Below, one piece after another: positions 1 to 8,836 of a DNA stretch of 64,000 bases. The translations under genes and the position numbers were made by a program. The stretch is from Paralvinella palmiformis (lineage: Eukaryota; Annelida; Polychaeta; Terebellida; Alvinellidae): contig JAODUP010000057.1 of assembly GCA_025642065.1 (NCBI GenBank), positions 124,001-188,000 on the forward strand. The letters are read 5' to 3'. How positions within the stretch are numbered: the stretch's first letter is position 1; each line of letters begins with the position of its first letter. The notes under the pieces are model-generated. The model saw only the letters and a program-made list of their open reading frames with translations, was not told the DNA's origin and did not search any database.

Positions 1-1206
1 GATCGTTAGCGGTTCGCTTTGTAATTCCTCGTGGCGCCTGCGCAGTCTTGCCGCCGCTCGTCGCCTGTTCCGTTCGGCCAGTGAGAGGCCCTTCTTCGTT
101 TTTTCGTTCTGTTCTCCGCTATAATTATCATTCGAACCGGTTCTATATTTGGCTATGGCGTGACCTGACTGTTCGCCGATTGTCGGGATTGGGGTCGGCG
201 CCTCATCGTTGTCGCAGGCTTCGTCTTTATCTCTGTTTTTACCGTCAACTGCTTCCGAGTAGGTTTGGTCGCCACCGAGAGCGGCCGGCGGCCGAAGATT
301 GCGGCTCGATTCGGAAATGGGCGGCATTGGCGGGCTGTCCCTACCGAAACGTCTAGGACTGAACTGGTACGATCCCGACGAAGAACCACCCAGCACGTCG
401 TCTTCCGGTACCGGTGCGTCGCTAACGCGCTGCGCTCTGGATACGGATTCGATGATCAAGTCGGTCGCCGATCTTTCGTCGGATATCGGCGCGTCATCCG
501 CCGCCATCAGCTTTATGCCGGGCAGTAGGTCTAGTCGCTTGCCGATGTTGGGAAACGTCGACGGATCAGCGCCTAGTAGATGGTTTGAATTGTTCTCCTT
601 GCCGTCCACGTTCGGTTCTTTCCTAATGTCGCTGCGTTCTCTGGTGATTGGCGCCAAAGGAGATTTCTTGGTAACTTCGAGAACTTTGGCCCTTCGTTCG
701 TAAGTCCTTATCGGACGTTGGACTTCTTTGCTCGCGTAAGAATCGCGCAACTGGTCGTTCCCAACATCGCCCGATCCATTGGACGCGGCCTTCTCTTCGT
801 TTTGGCAGTTGTCAACATTATTCGGCTGTTCGGTCGAGTCTACCTCCTTCGGGGTGCCGTTCTCCAGCTGAACGACGTCTGCCTTCCTCTTCCCGCCCGC
901 CGGTTTGTTGATCGTCTGCCAGATTTCTTCCTGTCGCCTCTTGTAGGTGGTTCTCTGTAGGATCTTCTTCTCCTTGAGGACGCGCAACATCGTCCCGTAG
1001 ACGTCCTCCTGGCGACGCCTGATCTTCTCCAAGGCAATGTTCTTGTCCTTGAAGTACAGATCCAGTCGTTTGTTCATCAGGGTCGTCACCGCTTTGTTCG
1101 TCCCGATGACGTGACGGTTCATTTCGCTGCGAAGCGGCTTCTTCAGCTGCGATAGGTAATCGCCGTTCATCTGATTTAGCCGACGATGGCCGCCTCGTTT
1201 CGACAT
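1..1206 (-). CDS. Unrecognised basic, charged protein, 5' part (3' end outside window)
   Basis: One frame stays open for 402 codons from an ATG at 1206 down to base 1, with no stop. The first in-frame stop upstream is near 1371, and this ATG is the first after it, so it is the likely start. The protein begins MSKRGGHRRLNQMNGDYL. Residues of about 1-100 are rich in K/R/E/Q and look alpha-helical or coiled-coil (for example ALEKIRRRQEDVYGTM). The rest is polar, low-complexity and probably disordered, with a basic stretch near the left edge (AERNRRRAAARLRRRHEEL). Coding support: GC and CpG content drop sharply at the ATG, and no other frame is open this long. I see no catalytic motif, signal peptide or membrane segment and do not recognise the family. 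Other frames of the same DNA give shorter shadow ORFs that should be ignored. Confidence 0.82.
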   Translation of the reverse strand, partial: MSKRGGHRRLNQMNGDYLSQLKKPLRSEMNRHVIGTNKAVTTLMNKRLDLYFKDKNIALEKIRRRQEDVYGTMLRVLKEKKILQRTTYKRRQEEIWQTINKPAGGKRKADVVQLENGTPKEVDSTEQPNNVDNCQNEEKAASNGSGDVGNDQLRDSYASKEVQRPIRTYERRAKVLEVTKKSPLAPITRERSDIRKEPNVDGKENNSNHLLGADPSTFPNIGKRLDLLPGIKLMAADDAPISDERSATDLIIESVSRAQRVSDAPVPEDDVLGGSSSGSYQFSPRRFGRDSPPMPPISESSRNLRPPAALGGDQTYSEAVDGKNRDKDEACDNDEAPTPIPTIGEQSGHAIAKYRTGSNDNYSGEQNEKTKKGLSLAERNRRRAAARLRRRHEELQSEPLTI

Positions 1207-2240
1207 GGTCAGCGTTTTTATGTTCACGTCGACGATAATATAGCGAATGTCGATGTGAACGTCGGTGACTCGCCACTCACTCGACGCAAACAAATCTGTT
1301 TCGTCTCTATCGTAAAACCCCTTTTTCTGTTTGTCTACTCGTTTTAAAACAAAAATCGAACACCATTTTCAAACGGCATCCTCGATTAACTGAACGCTAT
1401 AAATGATCGTTCGTTCGTTACCGGAAGCCATGAAATAATGGCGCTTAGACGGCTCTCGTCCGGTTTTATGGCCTTCTTTGAATAAGTCGTATACGAAGCT
1501 CCAGCCACGTTTGCCGTCTTAACTAAGGAACACACAACGTTTGTGTTATTCTGGTGACTTAAGCGGTACCTCGTTTCATGGTTTATGTGCACACACCGCT
1601 TTACAACAATGCCGAAACATGGCTAAATCGCTGCCTTCTTAGGGCGCCTTACTGCCAAATAAAACCTGCTCGGTGAAACATCGGCTTATGCCGAAAAGAA
1701 AGAAAGGTGACGGCCAAAGAATATATCCGAGGGCCCAGAATTCTCAGAGCACCTATATACTGTTTACCGTTATGTCGAGTATTTGTATTGGTGGTGTGTC
1801 AACCCGAGAGATAAAACGAGTTGGAAATATATATATAAATATATATTGCCTCGTGTATACTCAGTGGGGCATGTCTTCTTAAGATTGAGTCTATCGTACT
1901 TCAACTGCGGTGGTCGAAATATTCTTTTTTCGTATCAACCTGTACGAAAGATGCGAATGCTAAATAACTACGTTCTAAACTTAAGCGAAAATATTGAGCA
2001 CAAAACTGCGCGATGATGCAAAATCTCCGTCACAGAACGTATACAGAATGCATAAGCGCGGGTTTAGACACAGATATGCATGCGTTTATGTACGTATCCA
2101 TTGTAATACATAAGTGTGCATGTGGGATTTTGGAAAGGAATAGAAAAATGTGAAAATTACAAACGCGACCGAAATATCAGAATGCTGGTTGGAAGAACGA
2201 TATTGAAGTGCGCGGACTTCAATCCAGGCCGTTACTGGGA
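1207..2240. other. Upstream region of the left-edge gene
   Basis: No convincing coding exon. On the minus strand this is the 5' flank, UTR or intron of the left-edge gene. The stretch just before its ATG stays open but has no earlier ATG. An imperfect inverted repeat (1222-1233 with 1249-1260, 11 of 12 pairs) lies in this leader. Short ATAT runs occur near 1830-1850. The remainder is unremarkable AT-rich sequence. Confidence 0.5.
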
Positions 2241-2690
2241 TACTTACTTTTTCTCATGGTTTCCTTCAACAGTAAGACATCGCTTCTTCTCCGGTCGTTT
2301 TAGAGCACTTCGTAGTGTCATTTACGCAGAACATCCCGCAGAGAATCTTCGCCATATTTTGGACCCGCTGGCAGCGTCGCATCTGGAACTTCTTCCCCTC
2401 GTGGGCGAATTCGCCGACAATTTCGGACGTGAACAGGCAACCGGGTGGCCGGTGTTTCTCGCTGCTTTCGCTCGCCCGCAAAAGCCATTGTCGGTAGCTT
2501 CCTAGATTGATCCGACTAATCGATACGGCACACTCGGGATTGTTTGCGTTTGTCAGCGGCGTATTGGTGTATTTATCTCCGACTTTGGTCAGATTTAGCC
2601 GTATTATGTGGAGAGGTACTTAACGCTCTCTCGGGCGAGTTTCTTTTGTGCCGCTTTATCGCACAAGGCGACATTAACTAGCCGGGCCGA
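2241..2690 (-). other. GC-rich block, possible upstream exon with consensus donor
   Basis: GC and CpG content rise between about 2260 and 2690. On the minus strand a very good splice donor (GTAAGTAT) begins at 2247. One minus frame is open from about 2622 to a stop at 2266; another minus frame and one plus frame are also open over the same DNA. None gives a protein I recognise. Given orientation and position, a first or second exon of the left-edge gene (1-1206) is the simplest reading, perhaps partly 5' UTR carrying short upstream ORFs. The coding frame cannot be decided from sequence alone. Confidence 0.3.
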
Positions 2691-2866
2691 GGTTTTCTTA
2701 GTGATAACATTTCGTTATATTGCTTTTGGCACCAATTTGAATAACGCCGCCCCGACGCTGCGCTGCATCTCTTTATAGAACTGAACAAAGGGAACTGGAA
2801 CGGATAATTTAGTTTTGATATGACGTATTAAATGCATATATTAGCTAATTTGAAATTATTTGTATT

Positions 2867-2990
2867 ATATTATTATTATTATTATTATTAGTAATAGCAT
2901 TATAATTATTACTAATATTACTATTACTATTATTATTATCATTATTACTAATGCTGTGGTTATTATTATTATAATTACTATTACTACTAA
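2867..2990. repeat. Imperfect ATT/ATA trinucleotide tract
   Basis: Low-complexity run of TTA/ATT/ACT triplets directly before a SINE. It may be a decayed microsatellite or the tail of an older insertion. Confidence 0.7.
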
Positions 2991-3178
2991 GGGCGCCTCC
3001 GTGGTCTAGCGGTAGCGTGTTGGACCACAGATCACTACCACTCGTGTTCGAATCCCGGCGTGGGCATATCTGAAGGTTGTTTTGTCTTTCACTTCGTCTC
3101 ATTACCTTTGGAGGTCGCTCGGCCCATTTAGCCTACCTTGTGCACAAAAGTGGCCGACAAACATCAATCATCACTATT
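2991..3178 (+). mobile_element. tRNA-derived SINE, family 1, full-length copy
   Basis: Begins GGGCGCCTCCGTGGTCTAGC and has both RNA polymerase III internal promoter boxes: A-box-like TGGTCTAGCGG and B-box GTTCGAATCCC. The tRNA-unrelated body contains GGAGGTCGCTCGGCCCATTT and ends near GTGGCCGACAAACATCAATC. The same family recurs at 4841-5021, 5829-5945, 7597-7777, 29481-29635, 33533-33672, 38630-38800, 45875-45985 and 46977-47155. The left boundary of the tandem duplication (3063) falls inside this copy, just after the B box. Confidence 0.8.
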
Positions 3179-3239
3179 ACTACTAATACTGTTATTATTA
3201 TTATATATAATACTGTTATTACACACACACACACACACA

Positions 3240-3275
<36 letters not shown>

Positions 3276-4019
3276 AATACTGTTGTTATTATTATTATTA
3301 TTATTATCATGACAGAAGTCTCCCTCCGCATCCATGTTCTAAGCATCGTCCAACTTATTCCAGAGGTGCGAGGGGAGCCTTTGTTATTCGTCGGCGTGGT
3401 TCATCTCGTTTTCCCACGAGGTCGCCCGTCCCTCGGTCGTGTGTCCCATGGGCGGACCGGCACGAAGCCCAAACAAATCAATCACCCACTCATACGTTCA
3501 CCCACTCCTGGGTGTGTATGGCTCATTCTCCGCAAACGGGGAGTTTGATTTTTACTGCTGTAGTCCCGCTGTCTTAGATTTCCGGAAGAGTTCACCGAGG
3601 TGCAGAGATGCGCGAAACCGGAAGCCGCTGTAATGCGTTCCTTTATCGAATAAAAAAAAATGGCACGCCGATACGCTCCGTGAAAATGACATCTAGCAAA
3701 TAAATAAAAGGTAAACACGAAAATGGTGTCCACGTGCTGAACTGATTTACCGCGTCAGTACAGTAGATGTTTGAGGGATTTATGAATTACTGTTACAAGT
3801 CGTATTTTTGCATTGGCTGTGTCGGTGCAGTATATAGAACTCTGCGTTAATAAGAACGCACTCGTTCAGCCAAAAAACTCGTTCTCCTTCACGATCAATG
3901 TTTATTTACATCACAGGCTGTTATTCGTTTCCGATCTGAAGCGTTCTATGTTTCAGACCCTACGGTCAGGCTCTTAGGCTTTTAGATACATCCGGTTCAT
4001 CTCCAGTACTGCAGTGTTT

Positions 4020-4052
4020 CATCCCACTACAGCTGACAGGCGTAGTGGGATG
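4020..4052. repeat. Perfect 11-bp inverted repeat (hairpin)
   Basis: Arms CATCCCACTAC (4020-4030) and GTAGTGGGATG (4042-4052) flank an 11-base loop. The hairpin is unchanged in the second copy of the duplicated unit (6776-6808). No function is evident. Confidence 0.75.
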
Positions 4053-4388
4053 ACTATACAGAGTAAAGTTATGAGAGTATATAGTGGATACATTCGTGTT
4101 AGTCAATGTATGGCCCTGTTCTGAGCAGTGCCAATACGCTCGCCACCCATGCACGTTCGGCGAGGTTGCACTTCGAATTTCCCGAACGACTTGGCAACTT
4201 TTGATTTCAAGTAATTATGTTACTCCAAGTGTTTAGAAGTCAATTGGCACACTTTCGGCACCGATACGATATCATTAAACACCAGAAATTGATCAATTTA
4301 CCTATTCAAAAACTGTGTTGACATGCAGCCATGATCAAATAAACTTTGGTTAGACATACGCAGGCGCACGCTGAAATTCAGTAACACT

Positions 4389-4795
4389 TGCGCATGCGCA
4401 TGATGACGGCGTTGATTTGATTGCGCAATCCTAAATAAATACACCCTCCGACAAAATATTTAGAGCGCGTTTGTAGCAGCACTTGTTAATTGACCTCCAT
4501 AATATAATTAATTTTACAGCTAATATCTCAGCGATATTATATAATGTTAATAAATAAACCATATGGACAATCATAGGCTTATATTGTTAAGTTATGCTTT
4601 AATTGTTTAAATTGTAGTAGGGAACATTATTTTGCGCGACGATGTATTCGTAGTTTGTATTTTCAATGTCACATGATCAAACGACTGGCGGCCAAGATGG
4701 CGAACTGTCGAGTTACTGCCTATTAAATTCACATTTATTAGTGTTATGATGAGCGATCTCGTGTACCAAAATGTCCCGCTGAATCAATGAATGTG
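4389..4795 (+). promoter_or_regulatory. TATA-less promoter-like block, copy A
   Basis: Contains the 12-bp palindrome TGCGCATGCGCA (4389-4400), which fits the NRF-1 site, and CCAAGATGGCG (4692-4702), which fits the YY1 site often found at transcription starts of housekeeping genes. About 90 bp later a donor-like AAT|GTGAGT (GT at 4793) would end a first exon. No plus-strand coding gene follows within 30 kb, so the product, if any, may be non-coding. Motif recognition is direct; promoter function is inference. Confidence 0.4.
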
Positions 4796-4840
4796 AGTGT
4801 TATTCAAAGAACATCACTTTTAATTTAGAGCCTTACGTAA

Positions 4841-5021
4841 ATGTTGCTGTTTTACGGCCACTTTTGTGGACAAGATAGGCTAAATGGGTCGAGCGACTTC
4901 CAAATGTAATGAGGCGAAGTGAAAGATGAAACACCCTTCTGACATAGCCCGGCCGGGATTTGAACCCAGGCGCTATAGATCTGTGGCCAACCGCGCTACC
5001 AGTTAGGCCACGGAGGCGCCC
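4841..5021 (-). mobile_element. tRNA-derived SINE, family 1, inverted copy
   Basis: Reverse complement of family 1: body at 4852-4930, B box near 4958, A box near 5000, head ending GGAGGCGCCC. It is more diverged from the 2991 copy than the two duplicate units are from each other, so it was present before the duplication. Confidence 0.75.
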
Positions 5022-5986
5022 TTTGGAACCCTAGAACGCTGGTAACGGGGGTCCCTAGGCTTCAGCCGAGTTAGCCTTGTGGACAATACGACCCTATTAT
5101 GTTTCTGGGCAAATAAAATTTACCCGAAGAATTTCTCAAACACGACGTTATATAAATGCATAAATATAAAGACGCCGTGAGAAGACTTTCCCCTAAAGGA
5201 GCACTCGTCATAAAAGTAATCCTAAATCTGACAATAACGTGGATATCACAGATAAAATGAAATATTCCAAATTACTGGAGCGTATCCAGAATGCATAGCG
5301 GGAAATAGAAAGACACGTGCTCTGGGTTAGTTTACACAAATCTGACAAAAGGACTAACAAACTTTAAATAAGGAATTTCTCTGTATATAATTCACTTTTG
5401 CCGTTTTATTAGCATTTGAGGTTGTTTGAACCAATTATAATAATAGTAAATAGTATTTTCACACATACACATGTCCATGTCGGCAGCCATTTTTTTCTAT
5501 AAAATTATATTCATTTTTGCAATTGACATTAACTAGAACAGTGTTCCTTAACTCCTCAAGCTAGTAAACTAGTCTGGCTGAAAGCTTTTGAGTCTGCCTG
5601 GTCTTATATTTGAGTTTCTCAGCCCCAAAATATTTTTGTTGTTGCATAGTAACCAGGATATTTATCTATGCCTTCTTAACACACACACACGCGCGCACGC
5701 ACACACACACACACACACACAAATAAACTACTAACGTTACACGAACTTTTGTATACTTTTATTATTAAATTTCTATTGGTTAAATACCACCTTAGATACT
5801 ATCGGTATGTGTGGAAAGTGCACTATATGGCATATCTGAAGGTTGTTTTGTCTTTCACTTCGTCTCATTACCTTTGGAGGTCGCTCGGCCCATTTAGCCT
5901 ACCTTGTGCACAAAAGTGGCCGAAAAACATCAATCATCACTATTACTACTAATACTGTTATTATTATTATATATAATACTGTTATT

Positions 5987-6040
<54 letters not shown>

Positions 6041-7144
6041 AATACTATTGTTATTATTATTATTATCATGACAGAAGTCTCCCTCCGCATCCATGTTCTA
6101 AGCATCGTCCAACTTATTCCAGAGGTGCGAGGGGAGCCTTTGTTATTCGTCGGCGTGGTTCATCTCGTTTTCCCACGAGGTCGCCCCCCCCTCGGTCGTG
6201 TGTCCCATGGGCGGACCGGCACGAAGCCCAAACAAAGCAATCACCCACTCATACGTTCACCCACTCCTGGGTGTGTATGGCTCATTCTCCGCAAACGGGG
6301 AGTTTGATTTTTACCGCTGTAGTCCCGCTGTCTTAGATTTCCGGAAGAGTTCACCGAGGTGCAGAGATGCGCGAAACCGGAAGCCGCTGTAATGCGTTCC
6401 TTTATCGAATAAAAAATGGCACGCCGATGCGCTCCGTGAAAATGACAGCTAGCAAATAAATAAAAGGTAAATACGAAAATGGTGTCCACGTGCTGAACTG
6501 ATTTACCGCGTCAGTACAGTAGATGTTTGAGGGATTTATGAATTACTGTTACAAGTCGTATTTTTGCATTGGCTGTGTCGGTGCAGTATATAGAACTCTG
6601 CGTTAATAAGAACGCACTCGTTCAGCCAAAAAACTCGTTCTCCTTCACGATCAATGTTTATTTATATCACAGGCTGTTATTCGTTTCCGATCTGAAGCGT
6701 TCTATGTTTCAGACCCTATGGTCAGGCTCTTAGGCTTTTAGATACATCCGGTTCATCTCCAGTACTGCAGTGTTTCATCCCACTACAGCTGACAGGCGTA
6801 GTGGGATGACTATACAGAGTAAAGTTATGAGAGTATATAGTGGATACATTCGTGTTAGTCAATGTATGGCCCTGTTCTGAGCAGTGCCAATACGCTCGCC
6901 ACCCATGCACGTTCGGCGAGGTTGCACTTCGAATTTCCCGAACGACTTGGCAACTTTTGATTTCAAGTAATTATGTTACTCCAAGTGTTTAGAAGTCAAT
7001 TGGCACACTTTCGGCACCGATACGATATCATTAAACACCAGAAATTGATCAATTTACCTATTCAAAAACTGTGTTGACATGCAGCCATGATCAAATAAAC
7101 TTTGGTTAGACATACGCAGGCGCACGCTGAAATTCAGTAACACT

Positions 7145-7551
7145 TGCGCATGCGCATGATGATGGGGTTGATTTGATTGCGCAATCCTAAATAAATACAC
7201 CCTCCGACAAAATATTTAGAGCGCGTTTGTAGCAGCACTTGTTAATTGACCTCCATAATATAATTAATTTTACAGCTAATATCTCAGCGATATTATATAA
7301 TGTTAATAAATAAACCATATGGACAATCATAGGCTTATATTGTTAAGTTATGCTTTAATTGTTTAAATTGTAGTAGGGAACATTATTTTGCGCGACGATG
7401 TATTCGTAGTTTGTATTTTCAATGTCACATGATCAAACGACTGGCGGCCAAGATGGCGAACTGTCGAGTTACTGCCTATTAAATTCACATTTATTAGTGT
7501 TATGATGAGCGATCTCGTGTACCAAAATGTCCCGCTGAATCAATGAATGTG
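7145..7551 (+). promoter_or_regulatory. TATA-less promoter-like block, copy B
   Basis: Duplicate of the block at 4389-4795: NRF-1-like GCGCATGCGC at 7146-7155, YY1-like CCAAGATGGCG at 7448-7458 and the same donor-like GTGAGT at 7549. The two changes near the NRF-1 site (GATGACGGCG to GATGATGGGG) lie outside the palindrome, so both core motifs survive in both copies. Confidence 0.4.
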
Positions 7552-7596
7552 AGTGTTATTCAAAGAACATCACTTTTAATTTAGAGCCTTACGTAA

Positions 7597-7777
7597 ATGT
7601 TGCTGTTTTACGGCCACTTTTGTGGACAAGATAGGCTAAATGGGTCGAGCGACTTCCAAATGTAATGAGGCGAAGTGAAAGATGAAACACCCTTCTGACA
7701 TAGCCCGGCCGGGATTTGAACCCAGGCGCTATAGATCTGTGGCCAACCGCGCTACCAGTTAGGCCACGGAGGCGCCC
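7597..7777 (-). mobile_element. tRNA-derived SINE, family 1, duplicated inverted copy
   Basis: Copy of the 4841-5021 SINE carried along in duplicate unit B, with matching head (ending GGAGGCGCCC), A box, B box and body. Confidence 0.75.
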
Positions 7778-8549
7778 TTTGGAACCCTAGAACGCTGGTA
7801 ACGGGGGTCCCTAGGCTTCAGCCGAGTTAGCCTTGTGGACAATACGACCCTATTATGTTTCTGGGCAAATAAAATTTACCCGAAGAATTTCTCAAACACG
7901 ACGTTATATAAATGCATAAATATAAAGACGCCGTGAGAAGACTTTCCCCTAAAGGAGCACTCGTCATAAAAGTAATCCTAAATCTGACAATAACGTGGAT
8001 ATCACAGATAACATGAAATATTCCAAATTACTGGAGCGTATCCAGAATGCATAGCGGGAAATAGAAAGACACGTGCTCTGGGTTAGTTTACACAAATCTG
8101 ACAAAAGGACTAACAAACTTTAAATAAGGAATTTCTCTGTATATAATTCACTTTTGCCGTTTTATTAGCATTTGAGGTTGTTTGAACCAATTATAATAAT
8201 AGTAAATAGTATTTTCACACATACACATGTCCATGTCGGCAGCCATTTTTTTCTATAAAATTATATTCATTTTTACAATTGACATTAACTAGAACAGTGT
8301 TCCTTAACTCCTCAAGCTAGTAAACTAGTCTGGCTGAAAGCTTTTGAGTCTGCCTGGTCTTATATTTGAGTTTCTCAGCCCCAAAATATTTTTGTTGTTG
8401 CATAGTAACCAGGATATTTATCTATGCCTTCTTAACACACACACGCACACAATAAACTACTAACGATACACGAACTTTTGTATACTTTTATTATTAAATT
8501 TCTATTGGTTAAATACCACCTTAGATACTATCGGTATGTGTGGAAAGTG

Positions 8550-8552
<3 letters not shown>

Positions 8553-8585
<33 letters not shown>

Positions 8586-8836
8586 GGAGCTTGACTGATA
8601 GAATGTTTAATTACAATGATTTGTGGTCAATTTCATTCATTACTTAAAAAATAAGCAATATAACAATGGCATGTTTACCATGCGTCATAACGATGAAGAT
8701 TCCGCTTATACAAACATCTGATTAACGTTATAGGGAAACCCACTGTTTCCATTAGAGCAGACCAAAAAATTCAGGTTAACAGAAATCGAAACTGAAACTA
8801 ATTTTAGTTCATTCCCGGAAAGGACAAGGTAACGTT
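8553..8836 (-). terminator. AT repeat and 3' UTR of the SDSL gene
   Basis: An AT dinucleotide run occupies 8553-8582. On the minus strand an ATTAAA (8611-8606) lies about 226 nt after the stop of the serine dehydratase-like gene and is the best visible polyadenylation signal. No canonical AATAAA is closer. The stretch holds nothing else I can identify. Confidence 0.35.

Larger units (their letters stand above)
3063..5828. repeat. Tandem duplication, copy A (2766 bp)
   Basis: Sequence from 3063 is repeated almost exactly from 5829. By eye I count about 15 substitutions plus length changes in AC, AT, ATT and A runs. Copy A starts inside a SINE and ends in GTGCACTATAT. It holds AC/AT microsatellites (3221-3272), a GC-rich stretch (3310-3640), an 11-bp perfect hairpin (4020-4052), NRF-1 and YY1 motifs, an inverted SINE (4841-5021) and an AC-rich tract (5680-5721). 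Short ORFs in it (e.g. 3138-3548) match nothing I recognise. Confidence 0.93.
5829..8557. repeat. Tandem duplication, copy B (2729 bp)
   Basis: Direct repeat of 3063-5828, in the same orientation and immediately adjacent. It begins GGCATATCTGAAGG with no SINE tRNA head before it, which marks 5828/5829 as the breakpoint. It ends in GTGCACTATAT and passes into a longer AT run (to about 8582). Its AC tract is shorter (about 8436-8450) than the equivalent in copy A. Divergence of roughly half a percent by eye points to a recent event or to gene conversion. Confidence 0.93.

Noticed and set aside
818..1276. 152-codon minus-strand ORF starting MASHRRSHRH
   Set aside because: Shadow of the left-edge gene in another minus frame. 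The longer open frame from 1206 to the window edge has the better coding character.
2116..2505. 129-codon plus-strand ORF
   Set aside because: The second half looks protein-like, but the same DNA is also open in minus frames and has a consensus minus-strand donor. Strand and frame are undecided, so it is not called as a gene.
2991..3065. Possible tRNA gene
   Set aside because: Has A and B boxes but is followed by a conserved non-tRNA body and recurs many times, so it is a SINE head.
3138..3548. 136-codon plus-strand ORF repeated at 5843-6307
   Set aside because: It runs through SINE, AC/AT repeats and ATT repeats; the frame stays similar in copy B only because the DNA is duplicated. No domain or intron structure supports it.
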